From: an uncultured Pelagibacteraceae bacterium
GTDB taxonomy: Bacteria; Pseudomonadota; Alphaproteobacteria; Pelagibacterales; Pelagibacteraceae
Assembly (NCBI GenBank): GCA_902615975.1
Contig: CACMRC010000005.1
Coordinates: 37,738 to 101,737 of the forward strand
DNA: 64,000 nucleotides
Direction of reading: 5' to 3'
Shown here in pieces: positions 44,699 through 55,292 of this stretch (positions are counted from its first letter, which is position 1; the number at the start of each line of letters is the position of its first letter). The notes below the pieces were generated by a model. It was not told the origin of the DNA, searched no databases, and saw only the letters and a program-made list of their open reading frames with translations. The position numbers and the translations under genes are program-made.

Positions 44699-45223
44699 AT
44701 AAATATGAATATGAAATATTACTTTATAAACAAATTTGAGACAAATAATATTGACAGATTAGATAAGCAAACTGTTGTTATTTTTAGAGATTATAATTCA
44801 AAAGTCTTAGATAAGGAACTTATTTTAAAATTAAAAAAATATTGTAATAAAAAAAGAATCAAATTTTATTTATCTAATAATGTCAAACTTGCTATTAAAT
44901 TAGATTTAGATGGGGCTTATATCCCATCATTTAACAAATCCACACAACACTTAGCATTTACACTCAAACGAAAATTTAATCTAATTGGATCAGCTCACAA
45001 TATAAAGGAAATAAAAATTAAAGAAATACAACTAGTAAGTAAAATTTTTTTATCATCTGTTTTCAAAAAAAATAAAAATTTCCTGGGAATAAATAAATTC
45101 AAATTAGTTTCCAATTTTACTAAAAAAAAAATCGTTGCTTTAGGTGGTATTTCTAAAAAAAATATAAAAAAACTTAGACTTTTGAAAAGCTCTGAATTTG
45201 CTGGAATTTCTTATTTTGAATAA
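44693..45223 (+). CDS. ThiE/TenI-like thiamine phosphate synthase family protein
   Basis: TIM-barrel protein of about 170-176 residues resembling ThiE/TenI. FRDYNSKVL corresponds to the RxK segment, LDLDGAYIPSF to the GADGVH strand and KKKIVALGGISKKNIKKL to the C-terminal phosphate-binding IALGGI. Several ThiE active-site residues differ, so true thiamine phosphate synthase activity is uncertain; it may be a divergent TenI-like protein. The start could be any of Met 1, 5 or 7 (44693, 44705, 44711). Followed by a strong terminator. Confidence 0.7.
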   Translation: MHINMNMKYYFINKFETNNIDRLDKQTVVIFRDYNSKVLDKELILKLKKYCNKKRIKFYLSNNVKLAIKLDLDGAYIPSFNKSTQHLAFTLKRKFNLIGSAHNIKEIKIKEIQLVSKIFLSSVFKKNKNFLGINKFKLVSNFTKKKIVALGGISKKNIKKLRLLKSSEFAGISYFE

Positions 45224-45253
45224 AAAAAAGGCCCCTCGAAAGGGGCCCTTTTT
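45222..45253. terminator. Strong bidirectional terminator
   Basis: GGCCCCT (45230-45236), CGAA tetraloop, AGGGGCC (45241-45247), flanked by eight As on the left and CTTTTT on the right. The A-stem-T layout works for both the plus-strand ThiE-like gene and the convergent porin. It is the most GC-rich hairpin noticed in the window. Confidence 0.93.
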
Positions 45254-45275
45254 ATAAAATTGACTCTAACTTTAA

Positions 45276-46241
45276 TTAGAATGCAAAAGATGCACTTAAA
45301 CCCCAGTACTCAAAATCAGCTGAGCTGTTTGTAGTGTGGTCTACGTTTTCACCTTCTTTCATGTTAGCAGTAATTGTCATACCACCCGCTGTGTAAGATG
45401 CTTTAATTACACTGTACTCAGCGTCAGTTGGATCACCACCTTTTTCAATTGTTTCTTCACCGTAAGTTACTGAAAGCTCATCAGTTACTGTGTAAGAAAG
45501 TGCAAAAGATGAAAGCTCTTGATCACTTGAAGCTGTACCTACATCAAAATCACTGTTTGAAGCAGTTGCAGTTACTGGACCATATGCGTAAGATAACTTC
45601 CATACTGTTTGGTCACCAGATAAAGCAGTTGTTGTTCCTACTTCGTCAGTTACAGCATAACTTGCAGTTAAACCTTCAACACCTGTGTATGTGAAACCAT
45701 AACCAGTACCAGATTCTCTGTTAGAACCTTGTGGCTGGTATGATAAGTTTACAGCTAAACCATCCATTATTGCTGGAGTTGTGTAGAATAATGAGTTGTT
45801 TCCTGGACCAGCGTCAGAAACAGCTACAGCTGTTACTCCACCTCTAGCACCATCGAAAGTGTCCCATACATCACCTGCTGCAGAACCATCAATAGAAGTT
45901 GCTGCTGAAGATCCACCTTCACCTGCTAAAGTTAAAGAACCCATAGCATCTGAAGAAACTGTCACAGAGTGACTGTCAAATGGACCGCTTGAAACAGCAG
46001 TGTCATCACCTTGGTCAAGTACAAAAGATAATGAAACGTTTAATCCATTATCTAATTCACCAGAACCAGTGAATGTTAATTGGTTACCCATTGAGAAAGT
46101 TGTTCCAGCATTTAATTTTTCACCAGAATAACCTTCAGAAGCGATCGATGCACCACCAGCCACTGACATCTCACCAGCATGAGCTGATACAGAAACAAGT
46201 GAAGCTGCTAATGCAGTTAGACCTATTTTTTTAATGTTCAT
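45276..46241 (-). CDS. Gram-negative porin
   Basis: Outer-membrane beta-barrel of 321 residues. The signal peptide ends in SVSAHAGEMS (cleavage after residue 22). Alternating amphipathic strands with many Gly, Ser, Thr and few Lys follow, and the last residue is Phe (LSASFAF), the usual recognition signal for barrel assembly. Base composition is clearly higher in GC and codon use more restricted than in its neighbours, consistent with very high expression. A strong ribosome site AAAAGGAG precedes ATG. Ends at a strong terminator. Likely a general nutrient porin; substrate unknown. Confidence 0.88.
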   Translation of the reverse strand: MNIKKIGLTALAASLVSVSAHAGEMSVAGGASIASEGYSGEKLNAGTTFSMGNQLTFTGSGELDNGLNVSLSFVLDQGDDTAVSSGPFDSHSVTVSSDAMGSLTLAGEGGSSAATSIDGSAAGDVWDTFDGARGGVTAVAVSDAGPGNNSLFYTTPAIMDGLAVNLSYQPQGSNRESGTGYGFTYTGVEGLTASYAVTDEVGTTTALSGDQTVWKLSYAYGPVTATASNSDFDVGTASSDQELSSFALSYTVTDELSVTYGEETIEKGGDPTDAEYSVIKASYTAGGMTITANMKEGENVDHTTNSSADFEYWGLSASFAF

Positions 46242-46449
46242 ATTAATTACTCCTTTTAATTAGTTTTATTATTAATAATAAACAGAGCCTTAATATCAGG
46301 TTATAAGTTTCAATTTTTGAGAAATTAGTTAAATTATTAACAATTTTTGAGTGTGTTGCATTTTTGCATCACTTTTTATCATTATTTTTCATATAAATTA
46401 GATATTTTAATAATATGTTGTAAATATTATTATTTTTTTAAAAATCTGT
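46242..46449. promoter_or_regulatory. Porin / DUF3576 divergent upstream region
   Basis: A 208-bp AT-rich gap between divergent starts. It holds the porin ribosome site and an imperfect inverted repeat TGTTGCA-TTTT-TGCATCA (46354-46371; six of seven arm positions pair), a possible operator. No confident -10/-35 could be fixed because of AT richness. No RNA gene or ORF was recognised. Confidence 0.45.
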
Positions 46450-47016
46450 ATGAATATGTCAAAAATACTTAAAACTTTAATATTTATAATACTTTTACCC
46501 TTACTAACAATATCCTGCAAAGGTCCAGATGGTAAGTTTAAATTGCCTGGAGGGGATGCAAGAAAATTTCCTGCTGATCCAGAAAAAAGAGTTGAACAAA
46601 ATTTAAAAGAGGGTCGAGGTTTCAGATTAAGTGAAATGACTAAACGTGGTGGTACATTTGATTTTGCAAGTTCAAATGAACTTTGGAGAGCGTCTTTAGA
46701 CGTAATTGATTTTATGCCACTATCCTCCGTAAATTATAGTGGTGGTATAATAATTACAGATTGGTATTCAGATAAAAGCACACCAGACGAAAGTATTAAA
46801 ATATCTATAAGATTTTTAACAAATGAAATTCGATCAGATGCTTTAGATATAAAAATATTTAACAGAAAATGTTCAGATACTTTATTGAATTGTAATTTCA
46901 CAGAGCTAAGTGGAAACTTAGTTACTGAATTAAAAAAGGAAATTCTTAAAAAAGCTTCAAAATATAAGACCAATAGTGATGTTGACTATAAATATCCTAA
47001 AGGTTTGTCAAAATAA
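46450..47016 (+). CDS. DUF3576 lipoprotein
   Basis: Predicted lipoprotein of 188 residues, uncharacterised. The signal is hydrophobic ([16 protein letters not shown]) with a lipobox Cys near residue 23. Conserved-looking segments are [28 protein letters not shown] and [19 protein letters not shown] (given in part as [14 protein letters not shown]). It commonly precedes leuS-lptE-holA in alphaproteobacteria, so a link to outer-membrane assembly is possible but unproven. The start may be Met 1 or Met 3. Confidence 0.82.
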   Translation: MNMSKILKTLIFIILLPLLTISCKGPDGKFKLPGGDARKFPADPEKRVEQNLKEGRGFRLSEMTKRGGTFDFASSNELWRASLDVIDFMPLSSVNYSGGIIITDWYSDKSTPDESIKISIRFLTNEIRSDALDIKIFNRKCSDTLLNCNFTELSGNLVTELKKEILKKASKYKTNSDVDYKYPKGLSK

Positions 47017-47024
47017 CTTCAATT

Positions 47025-49562
47025 GTGGAAAGATACAATTTTAAATCAATAGAGCAGAAGTGGCAAGATATTTGGGAGGAAAACAAAACCTTCTCAAGCA
47101 AGATTGATAGAAATAAAAAAAAATTTTATTGCCTAGAAATGTTTCCATATCCATCTGGAAAAATTCATATGGGACATGTAAGAAATTATACAATTGGTGA
47201 TGTTCTAGCTAGATATAAAATTCTCAAAGGTTTTAACGTACTTCATCCAATGGGATGGGACTCGTTTGGTATGCCTGCTGAGAACGCAGCTAGGCAAAAC
47301 AACCTTGATCCTAAAAATTGGACAGAAACAAATATTTCAAAAATGAAATCTCAATTGAAGAAACTTGGACTCTCAATAGATTGGGAGAGAGAAATTTCAA
47401 CCTGTTCAGATGATTATTATAAGCATCAACAAGCCTTTTTTTTAGAGTTATTTGAAAAAAAATTAGTTTACAGAAAAGAAAATTACGTAAATTGGGATCC
47501 TGTAGATGAAACTGTGCTTGCAAACGAACAAGTGATTGATGGAAAAGGATGGCGCTCAGGCGCAACAGTGGAAAGGAAAAAATTAAACCAATGGTTTTTT
47601 AATATTTCAAAATTTTCAGAAAATTTACTTGATGGGCTGGAAAAACTTGATTCTTGGCCAAACAAAGTGAAAACAATGCAAAAAAACTGGATAGGTAAGT
47701 CCTTTGGATGTGAAATAGATTTTAAAGTTGTGGGCGATTTACCAATCGATAATATTAAATGTTTCACGACGAGACCCGATACATTGTTTGGATTGTCTTT
47801 TTTGGCATTATCGGTCGATCACGAATTATCAAAATATTATAATGAAAACAAAGAATTTATAAAATTTAAAGAAGAATGTTCTAAGACAGGCACAACCGAA
47901 GAGGCTATTGCTGTTGGAGAAAAAATAGGATTCAAATCAAATCTTTTAGCAGTAAATCCATTGAACCCAAATGATAAAGTTCCTGTGTATTTTGCTAACT
48001 TTGTATTAATGGATTATGGTTTTGGAGCTGTCTTTGGATGCCCCGCTCATGATCAAAGAGATTTTGATTTTGCTAAAAAATATAATTTAGAAATCAAGAC
48101 TGTTGTAAAACCTCAAGATAAAGACAACTCTTACGAAGTAACTAATGAAGCTTATACGGGTCCTGGAATAATAATAAATTCTGATTTTCTAAATGATTTA
48201 GAGGCACCACATAATTCGGTAATGAAGACCATAAATATTTTGGAAAGTAAAAAACTTGGTAAGAAAAGAATTAATTATAGATTAAAAGATTGGGGGGTAT
48301 CAAGACAAAGGTATTGGGGATGTCCAATACCAATTGCATATGATGAAAATGGAAAAGTTTATCCAATACCTAAATCGATGTTACCTGTTAAATTACCAAA
48401 TGATGTTGACCTTAAAGGAAAGGGCAATCCTTTAAACAACCAAGAGGAATGGAAAAAAATAACTATTGATGGAAAAAAATTAATCAGAGAGACAGATACA
48501 TTAGACACTTTTGTTTGTTCATCATGGTATTTTTTAAGGTTTTGTTCTCCAAAAGAAAACAATTATGGTTTCAATAAAGATGAGATTGATTATTGGATGC
48601 CTGTTGATCAATATATAGGCGGGGTAGAACATGCAATATTACATTTACTTTATTCAAGATTTTTTATGCAAGCGCTTGCATATAAAAATAAGGATTTTAA
48701 CATTTTAGAGCCATTCGATGGATTATTTACACAGGGAATGGTTTGTCATGAAACTTATAAAGATCCAGAAAATAATTGGGTAAGTCCTGATGAAATTGAA
48801 ACTATAGGGGACAAAAAATACCTTAAAAAAGATAAATCAAAAGTAATTAGGGTTGGACCATCAGAGTCTATGTCTAAATCTAAAAAAAATACAATTGATC
48901 CTGAAAATATTATTTCTAATTATGGTGCAGATGCGGCTAGATTATTTATTTTATCTGATAGCCCGCCTGAAAAAGATATACAGTGGTCAGAGGAAGGAAT
49001 TAATTCTTCTTTTAAGTTTACGCAAAAACTATGGAACTTAAATGTAAAAATTTTAGATGAAATAGAAAAAAATCATAAAAGTGATGATGATTTAGAGATA
49101 ACGAAATTCACAAATATCTTTATTAAAAAAGTGACGGATAATCTTAATAACTTTAGTTATAATAAAATAATTGCTAATTTACATGAAATGTATTCTTTTC
49201 TATCCAATCACATAAAGAAAAATTATAAAAAAAATACGCTTATTGAAAATTATCAAAAAATTTTAATAATAATGCAACCAATAATTCCACATTTTGCAAA
49301 CGAATGCCTAGAAAGGTTGGACTCCAAAAATGAGGTGATTTGGCCAAATTATGATGAAAGTTTACTTGACGAAAAAGAAATAAATATAGTTGTACAATTT
49401 AATGGAAAAAAAAGAGGGATTTTAAACACTTTAAAAAACTCAAGCGAGGAACATATTATAGAATTAATAAAGAAAGATGAAAAATTAAATAAATATTTAC
49501 TTAATAAAGAAATGAAAAGAAAAATATATGTTAAAGATAAGCTTATAAATATAATTTTATGA
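47025..49562 (+). CDS. leuS: Leucyl-tRNA synthetase
   Basis: Class I synthetase of 845 residues with a GTG start ([14 protein letters not shown]), 8 bp after the DUF3576 gene. HIGH is in [18 protein letters not shown] near residue 40. The CP1 editing domain includes TTRPDTLFG near residue 245 and [12 protein letters not shown], and KMSKS is in [14 protein letters not shown]. The stop overlaps the lptE start in ATGA. Confidence 0.97.
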   Translation: MERYNFKSIEQKWQDIWEENKTFSSKIDRNKKKFYCLEMFPYPSGKIHMGHVRNYTIGDVLARYKILKGFNVLHPMGWDSFGMPAENAARQNNLDPKNWTETNISKMKSQLKKLGLSIDWEREISTCSDDYYKHQQAFFLELFEKKLVYRKENYVNWDPVDETVLANEQVIDGKGWRSGATVERKKLNQWFFNISKFSENLLDGLEKLDSWPNKVKTMQKNWIGKSFGCEIDFKVVGDLPIDNIKCFTTRPDTLFGLSFLALSVDHELSKYYNENKEFIKFKEECSKTGTTEEAIAVGEKIGFKSNLLAVNPLNPNDKVPVYFANFVLMDYGFGAVFGCPAHDQRDFDFAKKYNLEIKTVVKPQDKDNSYEVTNEAYTGPGIIINSDFLNDLEAPHNSVMKTINILESKKLGKKRINYRLKDWGVSRQRYWGCPIPIAYDENGKVYPIPKSMLPVKLPNDVDLKGKGNPLNNQEEWKKITIDGKKLIRETDTLDTFVCSSWYFLRFCSPKENNYGFNKDEIDYWMPVDQYIGGVEHAILHLLYSRFFMQALAYKNKDFNILEPFDGLFTQGMVCHETYKDPENNWVSPDEIETIGDKKYLKKDKSKVIRVGPSESMSKSKKNTIDPENIISNYGADAARLFILSDSPPEKDIQWSEEGINSSFKFTQKLWNLNVKILDEIEKNHKSDDDLEITKFTNIFIKKVTDNLNNFSYNKIIANLHEMYSFLSNHIKKNYKKNTLIENYQKILIIMQPIIPHFANECLERLDSKNEVIWPNYDESLLDEKEINIVVQFNGKKRGILNTLKNSSEEHIIELIKKDEKLNKYLLNKEMKRKIYVKDKLINIIL

Positions 49563-50017
49563 TCATTATAAAAAAATTAATTCCAATACTATTTTTTATC
49601 TTACTTTATCAATGTGGATACTCGGCAGTGTACAAGGATAAAGATACTAATTTTAAAATTGTTGTTTTAGAAATAAATGGAAACAAAGATATAAATAATA
49701 AAATAAACTTTAATTTAAAAAAACATTTAAGGAATGAATCTAATAAAGAGTTTATGATTAGCATAAACTCAACATTAAATAAAAGTGTGATTTCGAAAGA
49801 CCTTACAGGTAAAGCTACTAATTATGAACTTACAGCTGTTTCTACTTTTAATATTAATTATATGGGCAAAACAAAAGTTTTGTCGTTTAATGAAAATTTA
49901 AAAATAAAATCTATTGATAATTTTTTTGAGCAAAAAAAACATGAAAATGAAATTATAAGTAATTTTGCAACGTCAATATATAATAAGCTAATAGTACAAT
50001 TAGAGCTTATTGAATGA
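49559..50017 (+). CDS. lptE: LPS-assembly lipoprotein LptE
   Basis: Outer-membrane lipoprotein that plugs the LptD barrel for LPS export. It has 152 residues; the signal ends [11 protein letters not shown] with the lipobox Cys near residue 19, followed by the family's CGYxPxY-like sequence. The rest is weakly conserved; identification rests on length, lipobox and the leuS-lptE-holA order, which is strongly conserved. It overlaps holA by 4 bp. Confidence 0.85.
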   Translation: MIIIKKLIPILFFILLYQCGYSAVYKDKDTNFKIVVLEINGNKDINNKINFNLKKHLRNESNKEFMISINSTLNKSVISKDLTGKATNYELTAVSTFNINYMGKTKVLSFNENLKIKSIDNFFEQKKHENEIISNFATSIYNKLIVQLELIE

Positions 50018-51012
50018 TTAAAAAAGTATTTCAAATAAATAAAGAAACTTTAAATAAAGAAAATTATTTGTTGTTTTATGGAATAAATGAGGGATCCAAA
50101 GATGTTAAAACCTCAGAAATTCTTCTAAAAAAAAAAAAAGAAGAAATATCTAATTTTGACGAAAAAGACATTTTAAATGATGAGGAAATTTTTTTTAATG
50201 AGATACTAAATAAATCTTTATTTTCAGAAGAAAAAATAATTATCATAAAGAAAGGTACCGATAAAATATTAAACCTTTTAAAAAAAATCATAGATAAAAA
50301 GTTAAATGACTTAAAAATTATTGTTATATCAGGTGTTCTTGAAAAGAAATCAAAACTAAGAAATTTTTTTGAAAAAGAAAATAATTTAATTTGTGTTCCA
50401 TTTTATCAAGATACATACGAAACATTATTAGATTATGCTAAAAATTTCCTTTTAAAAAACAAAATTACAATGTCAACTTCAAACATAAATTTAATTATCA
50501 ATAAATGTAATGGTGATAAAAAAAATTTAATAAATGAATTGGATAAAATTCAAATGTTCTCTCTAAAGGAGAAAAAAATTAGTACGGCAGATCTAATAAA
50601 ATTAATTAATTTGACAGAAAATTATAGTATTAATGAATTGGTTGATAACTGCCTTGCAAAAAATAAAAACAAAACAATACAAATTTTAAACGAAAATAAA
50701 TTTGATACCCAAGAAAATATATTAATTATTAGAACATTTTTAATGAAGTCAAAAAAATTACTAAAATTATGCATAGATTATGAAAATAATCAAAATTTGG
50801 ATCTTACAATAAACAACTCAAAACCACCTATATTCTGGAAGGATAAAGATATAACTAAACAACAAATATCTAAATGGAAATCTCAAAATATTAAAAAGCT
50901 TATTTATAATTTGGGAGATATTGAGTTAGAAATTAAAAAAAAACTTGATAGTTCAATTATAATAATTACAGATTTTATAAATGATCTGGTGATAAATAAA
51001 GCTAATAATTAA
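50014..51012 (+). CDS. holA: DNA polymerase III subunit delta
   Basis: Clamp-loader subunit that opens the sliding clamp. It has 332 residues. It has the loose HolA pattern: YLLFYGINEGSKDVKTSEIL (nucleotide-loop-like start), KIIIIKKGTDKILN, VPFYQDTYETLLDYAKNFL and IINKCNGDKKNLINELDKI. Extremely Lys/Asn/Ile-rich. The assignment is helped by leuS-lptE-holA synteny. It converges with parB, overlapping 11 bp. Confidence 0.9.
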   Translation: MIKKVFQINKETLNKENYLLFYGINEGSKDVKTSEILLKKKKEEISNFDEKDILNDEEIFFNEILNKSLFSEEKIIIIKKGTDKILNLLKKIIDKKLNDLKIIVISGVLEKKSKLRNFFEKENNLICVPFYQDTYETLLDYAKNFLLKNKITMSTSNINLIINKCNGDKKNLINELDKIQMFSLKEKKISTADLIKLINLTENYSINELVDNCLAKNKNKTIQILNENKFDTQENILIIRTFLMKSKKLLKLCIDYENNQNLDLTINNSKPPIFWKDKDITKQQISKWKSQNIKKLIYNLGDIELEIKKKLDSSIIIITDFINDLVINKANN

Positions 51013-51844
51013 GTTTTATAATATCAATTATTTTTTTTAATTGCTCTAAATCTTTATATTCAAAACTTATTTTACCTTTGTTTCTTTTGTTGTTTTGTAT
51101 ATCAACATTTAAACCAATTTTGTTGGAAATTGATAATTCTAATGCAATTATATTGGTGTCCTTAGATCCTTTTAATTTTGTTTTTTTATTTTTAAAGATT
51201 TTAACAAAATTCTCAGCTTGTCTAACTGAAAGTTTTTTTTCAACAATTTTGGAGGCAACAAAAGATGCGTTGGCAAGACCAACTAAAATTTTAGCATGTC
51301 CAGGTGTGATTTTTTGGTTTTCAATTAGTTTTACTACATCATCCGGTAAAGTTAAAAGTCTTAAAGAATTGCTTATATGACTTCTGCTTTTACCAATAAA
51401 TTTTGATACTTTTTCTTGATCATAAGAAAATTCATCGATTAATCTTTTATACCCCTGTGCTTCTTCAAGCGGATTTAAATCATGTCTTTGAACATTTTCT
51501 ACAATTGCAAATTCAAGTGACTTTAAATCGTCTGCCTCTGTAACTACTACAGGTACATTATGAAGACCCGCTCTTTGAGCTGCTAGCCATCTTCTCTCAC
51601 CAGCGATAATTTCGTATTTTGATTTTTCATTATTTGAATTTCTCACAATAATAGGCTGTATCATTCCTCTTTCTTTTATAGAATTTGTTAAGTCCTCTAA
51701 ACTAGCTTTATCAAATATCTTTCTTGGTTGATATTTATTTGGCACTAAGTCACTAATTGGTAATTGATTTTTTTCAAGCTCTACTTTAGTTTCACCTATT
51801 AATGAGGATAAACCTCGACCTAATCCCTTTTTAATCTTATCCAT
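51002..51844 (-). CDS. parB: Chromosome partitioning protein ParB
   Basis: CTP-dependent DNA clamp that loads at parS and spreads. It has 280 residues with GLGRGLSSLIGE at the N-terminus, PNKYQPRKIFDKASLEDL, and the CTP-binding IAGERRWLAAQRAGL with ENVQRHDLNPLEEA. The helix-turn-helix YDQEKVSKFIGKSRSHISNSLRLL follows, and the C-terminal part is the dimerisation domain. Coupled to parA by a one-base overlap. A perfect cognate-type parS lies 1.4 kb away in rsmG. Confidence 0.97.
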   Translation of the reverse strand: MDKIKKGLGRGLSSLIGETKVELEKNQLPISDLVPNKYQPRKIFDKASLEDLTNSIKERGMIQPIIVRNSNNEKSKYEIIAGERRWLAAQRAGLHNVPVVVTEADDLKSLEFAIVENVQRHDLNPLEEAQGYKRLIDEFSYDQEKVSKFIGKSRSHISNSLRLLTLPDDVVKLIENQKITPGHAKILVGLANASFVASKIVEKKLSVRQAENFVKIFKNKKTKLKGSKDTNIIALELSISNKIGLNVDIQNNKRNKGKISFEYKDLEQLKKIIDIIKLNY

Positions 51845-52638
51845 TAGGCGGCGCTCCCCATTGTTGTTTCTTGATTTATAAATTCATCTGTGAAATTAAA
51901 ATATGATTTGCTTCCTGGGCAGGATTTGTCATAAATCAATACAGGCATCCCATGTGAAGGAGCTTCTGATAATCTCACATTTCTTGGTATAACTGTTGTA
52001 TAAACTTTTTCATTAAAATAATCTCTTGCTTCTTTTTCAACTTGAGATGAAAGCTTATTTCTTTTGTCATACATCGTTAAAAGTATACCTCTAATTTTTA
52101 AATTAGGATTTAGACTTACCTTTATTCTTTCTATTGTTTTCATTAATTGAGTTAAGCCCTCGAGAGCAAAAAATTCTGTCTGTAAAGGGACTAAAAGAGA
52201 ATTGGAGCTTACTAGTGCCATTACTGTCAGCAAGTTCAAAGAAGGTGGACAGTCAATTAAGACATAATCATAAAATCCTCTAGAATTGTTTAAATAAGCG
52301 GTTAATTTGGTCTTCAATAGGAACGCCCTGTTACTGTCATCAGCTGTTTCTACCTCTAGGCCAGATAAATCTACATTAGATGTAATGATGTCTAGATTTT
52401 CAAAATCTGTTTTTTTAATCACCTCAAAAATTTCTTTAGCTCCATTCAATACTTCATAAATTGTATCGATTGAGCTATCCATATTAGATAATCCAAGACC
52501 TGTGGTTGCATTGCCTTGAGGGTCTAGATCAATAACTAAAATTTTTTTACCTATTTGAGATAAGCCTGCTGCAAGATTTATTACCGTAGTAGTTTTTCCT
52601 ACCCCACCCTTTTGATTTATGACAGAAATAATTTGCAT
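51844..52638 (-). CDS. parA: Chromosome partitioning ATPase ParA
   Basis: Deviant Walker A ATPase of 264 residues that drives origin segregation with ParB. The P-loop is NQKGGVGKTTTVINLAAG near residue 8. DLDPQGNATTGLG and YVLIDCPPSLNLLT complete the nucleotide site. The rsmG-parA-parB order is the typical origin-proximal operon. Confidence 0.98.
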   Translation of the reverse strand: MQIISVINQKGGVGKTTTVINLAAGLSQIGKKILVIDLDPQGNATTGLGLSNMDSSIDTIYEVLNGAKEIFEVIKKTDFENLDIITSNVDLSGLEVETADDSNRAFLLKTKLTAYLNNSRGFYDYVLIDCPPSLNLLTVMALVSSNSLLVPLQTEFFALEGLTQLMKTIERIKVSLNPNLKIRGILLTMYDKRNKLSSQVEKEARDYFNEKVYTTVIPRNVRLSEAPSHGMPVLIYDKSCPGSKSYFNFTDEFINQETTMGSAA

Positions 52639-52659
52639 TCGATATTTTTTATATGAACC

Positions 52660-53304
52660 TTATTTTTTTCTTTTAATTTTTTTAATATTTATCAAAAATG
52701 AATCCTCATTTGTTAAACTTTTTTTTTCTGTGTACTCTAACTCCCAATTTTTTTTAGAATTTTCAAAAATTTTTTTTCCAGTCTTACCCATAAAAAAAAT
52801 TAAATTTTTGTATTTTGAAAAATTTTCATAAACTAAATCTAAAACTACAGGCATTGGTTTAAATGCTCTCGACATTATTGTTCCCGTTTCTAAATTTTTT
52901 ATTTCAAAAATATTTTTTTGAAAAACCTTTGTGTTTAAATTTAATTTTTCTGAGACTTCTCTCAAAAAGTTGCTTTTATGGTAGCTTTTTTCATAAAGAT
53001 GCACATTCATATTATTATTAATATTTTTAAGTAGAATTGCTACAATTATACCAGGCATACCCCCTCCTGAACCTATATCTGTGGTTGTATCGCTATTTAA
53101 GTCAACAAAATCAATAATTTGTGCTGAATCTATAATATGACGCTCAATTATAGCTTTTTTTGATGCCGTATTTTGACTAATTATGTTGATTTTTTTGTTT
53201 TTTTCTAGAATCATGGATATATAGTTTTCAAAATCCAAAAATGTTTCACGTGAAACATTTAAGTGATTGATTCTAGAATAAAAATTTAAAATTTCCTGAT
53301 CCAT
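52660..53304 (-). CDS. rsmG: 16S rRNA G527 N7-methyltransferase
   Basis: Methylates G527 of 16S rRNA. It has 214 residues with the SAM-binding DIGSGGGMPGIIVAILL near residue 75 and a MSRAFKPMPVVLD segment. Its codons for NVSRETF near residue 15 are the perfect parS site, a coding/site overlap seen in many bacteria. It overlaps the mnmG stop by one base. Confidence 0.96.
   Translation of the reverse strand: MDQEILNFYSRINHLNVSRETFLDFENYISMILEKNKKINIISQNTASKKAIIERHIIDSAQIIDFVDLNSDTTTDIGSGGGMPGIIVAILLKNINNNMNVHLYEKSYHKSNFLREVSEKLNLNTKVFQKNIFEIKNLETGTIMSRAFKPMPVVLDLVYENFSKYKNLIFFMGKTGKKIFENSKKNWELEYTEKKSLTNEDSFLINIKKIKRKK
53242..53257. promoter_or_regulatory. parS: parS centromere site
   Basis: TGTTTCACGTGAAACA, an exact match to the widespread ParB-binding 16-bp palindrome. 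It lies within the 5' part of rsmG, near parA-parB and about 8 kb from the putative origin. It is the only full match I noticed in the window. Confidence 0.95.
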
Positions 53305-55175
53305 TAAGCTATATGCTTAATAGACTTTCTTTTGACATGTGACAACAAAATATATACTGCAGCAGGAGTTATTCCATCAATTCTTAGAGCTTGGCCCATA
53401 GTTTTTGGCTTGATTTCCTTAAATTTGGCTTTCACCTCATTAGACAAACCTGAAAGTACATCATAATTGATTTTATCAGGGATAATTAGATTTTCATCCC
53501 TTTTGAACGCTAAAATATCTGCTTTTTGCTTCTTTAAATATCCTCTATAATGGGCATTTATTTCTACTTGTTCGTCAATTTCCTTACTAAAAAAAGGTAT
53601 ATCAGACCATATTTCCCTAATTTTACTCATATTAACCCCTTTTTGAGTTAAAACTTCGCTAGATGATCTCAATATTCCGTCTTTTGCTATTTTTATTCCA
53701 AATTTCTCTGCTTTAGATGGTGAAATCTTAGATTTTTTCATTTTTCCATTTATTTTACTGATTTGTTCAAATTTACTTAGATATGAGTCTTTTCTCTCTT
53801 CACCTATTAAACCAATATCAATACCCTTTGCAGTTAATCTTTGATCAGCATTATCAGATCTCAAACTTAATCGATATTCTGCTCTTGATGTAAACATTCG
53901 ATATGGCTCAGCTACTCCTTTTGTCACCAAATCATCTATCATTACTCCAATATAGGCGTCAGATCTATCAAGTATAAATGGTTCTAATTTTTTAACAGAT
54001 AAGGCAGCATTTACTCCTGCTATAAGGCCTTGAGCAGCAGCTTCCTCATATCCTGTTGTACCGTTAATTTGTCCAGCGAGATAAAGATTGCTTATCTTCT
54101 TGGTTTCAAGGGTTAAGAATAGTTCACGTGGATCTATATAATCATATTCTATTGCATATCCTGGTCTTAATATAGTAACATGCTCTAAACCATTGATATT
54201 ATTACATATTTCGTGTTGAACATCAGCTGGAAGTGATGTTGAGATACCATTTGGGTAAATTGTGTGATCATTTAGACCTTCTGGTTCTAAAAATATCTGG
54301 TGACGAACTTTGTCTGCAAATTTTACTATCTTATCTTCTATAGATGGACAATATCTTGGACCCACTCCTTTTATACTACCTGAGTACATAGCGCTCTTAG
54401 ATAAATTCTTTTCTATAATTCTATGAACCCTCTCATTTGTGTATGTCATTCGGCATGACACTTGTTTATTCAAATTTTTTTTTGTTAAGAATGAAAAAAA
54501 ATAAGGATCATCATCTGCAAATTGTTCCTCTAAGTTTTCAAAATTAATTGTTCTTGCATCTAATCTTGGTGGAGTTCCAGTTTTTAATCTTCCAATTTTA
54601 AAATCATATTTTGCTAATTGTTCACTTAAACCTGTAGAAGGTTTTTCATCATACCTACCAGCAGGAGTTCTTTCATCACCTATATGTATCAAACCATTTA
54701 AAAAAGTGCCTGTTGTGAGTATTATCTTATTAGATAAAACTTTCTTACCTTCTTTAGTTTGAAATCCACTTATTGAATTTTTATTGAAAATAAACTTTAT
54801 AACAGGATCTGAAAAAATGCTTAAATTACAATAGTTTAGCAATTTTTCTTGCATATATTTTCGATATAATGACCGGTCTGATTGGGTTCTTGGTCCTCTG
54901 ACAGCAGGCCCTCTACTTCTATTTAATAATCTAAATTGTATACCTGATTTGTCTGCTACATCACCCATAACACCATCAAGTGCATCTATTTCTCTAACTA
55001 AATGACCTTTACCCAAGCCTCCTATTGCCGGGTTACAAGACATCTCACCGATAGTTTCTATTTTATGAGTAAATAGGGCAGTGTTGACACCAAGACGAGC
55101 AGAAGCTGCTGCAGCTTCACATCCAGCGTGACCCCCTCCAATTACAACAACATCAAATGACAAATCATTTTTCAT
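53304..55175 (-). CDS. mnmG: tRNA uridine-5-carboxymethylaminomethyl modification enzyme MnmG
   Basis: FAD-dependent partner of MnmE that modifies wobble U34 of several tRNAs. It has 623 residues. The FAD loop is [20 protein letters not shown] near the N-terminus, and [22 protein letters not shown] and [12 protein letters not shown] follow (given in part as [11 protein letters not shown]), with [12 protein letters not shown]. Length and order (mnmE-mnmG-rsmG-parA-parB) are canonical. A 117-bp gap separates it from mnmE. Confidence 0.97.
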   Translation of the reverse strand: MKNDLSFDVVVIGGGHAGCEAAAASARLGVNTALFTHKIETIGEMSCNPAIGGLGKGHLVREIDALDGVMGDVADKSGIQFRLLNRSRGPAVRGPRTQSDRSLYRKYMQEKLLNYCNLSIFSDPVIKFIFNKNSISGFQTKEGKKVLSNKIILTTGTFLNGLIHIGDERTPAGRYDEKPSTGLSEQLAKYDFKIGRLKTGTPPRLDARTINFENLEEQFADDDPYFFSFLTKKNLNKQVSCRMTYTNERVHRIIEKNLSKSAMYSGSIKGVGPRYCPSIEDKIVKFADKVRHQIFLEPEGLNDHTIYPNGISTSLPADVQHEICNNINGLEHVTILRPGYAIEYDYIDPRELFLTLETKKISNLYLAGQINGTTGYEEAAAQGLIAGVNAALSVKKLEPFILDRSDAYIGVMIDDLVTKGVAEPYRMFTSRAEYRLSLRSDNADQRLTAKGIDIGLIGEERKDSYLSKFEQISKINGKMKKSKISPSKAEKFGIKIAKDGILRSSSEVLTQKGVNMSKIREIWSDIPFFSKEIDEQVEINAHYRGYLKKQKADILAFKRDENLIIPDKINYDVLSGLSNEVKAKFKEIKPKTMGQALRIDGITPAAVYILLSHVKRKSIKHIA

Positions 55176-55212
55176 AACCCAAATCTATATGTGATTATAT
55201 AATTTACAAGAT

Positions 55213-55238
55213 AGGCTTAATTTTTTGTAAATAAGCCT
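55213..55238. other. Hairpin between mnmE and mnmG
   Basis: AGGCTTA (55213-55219) and TAAGCCT (55232-55238) form a 7-bp stem with a 12-nt loop in the 117-bp gap. On the minus strand no T-run follows, so it is not a clear intrinsic terminator. It may shape the mnmG leader. Confidence 0.35.
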
Positions 55239-55292
55239 TATTTATCAACGTTTTTAGGTAAAAAAATGCAAAAAAAACAGCAAAATTAAGTA

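Noticed and set aside
54121..54134. Second CACGTG-centred sequence in mnmG resembling parS
   Set aside because: Only the central CACGTG matches well; about five of the ten flanking positions differ from the parS consensus, so it is probably chance coding sequence.
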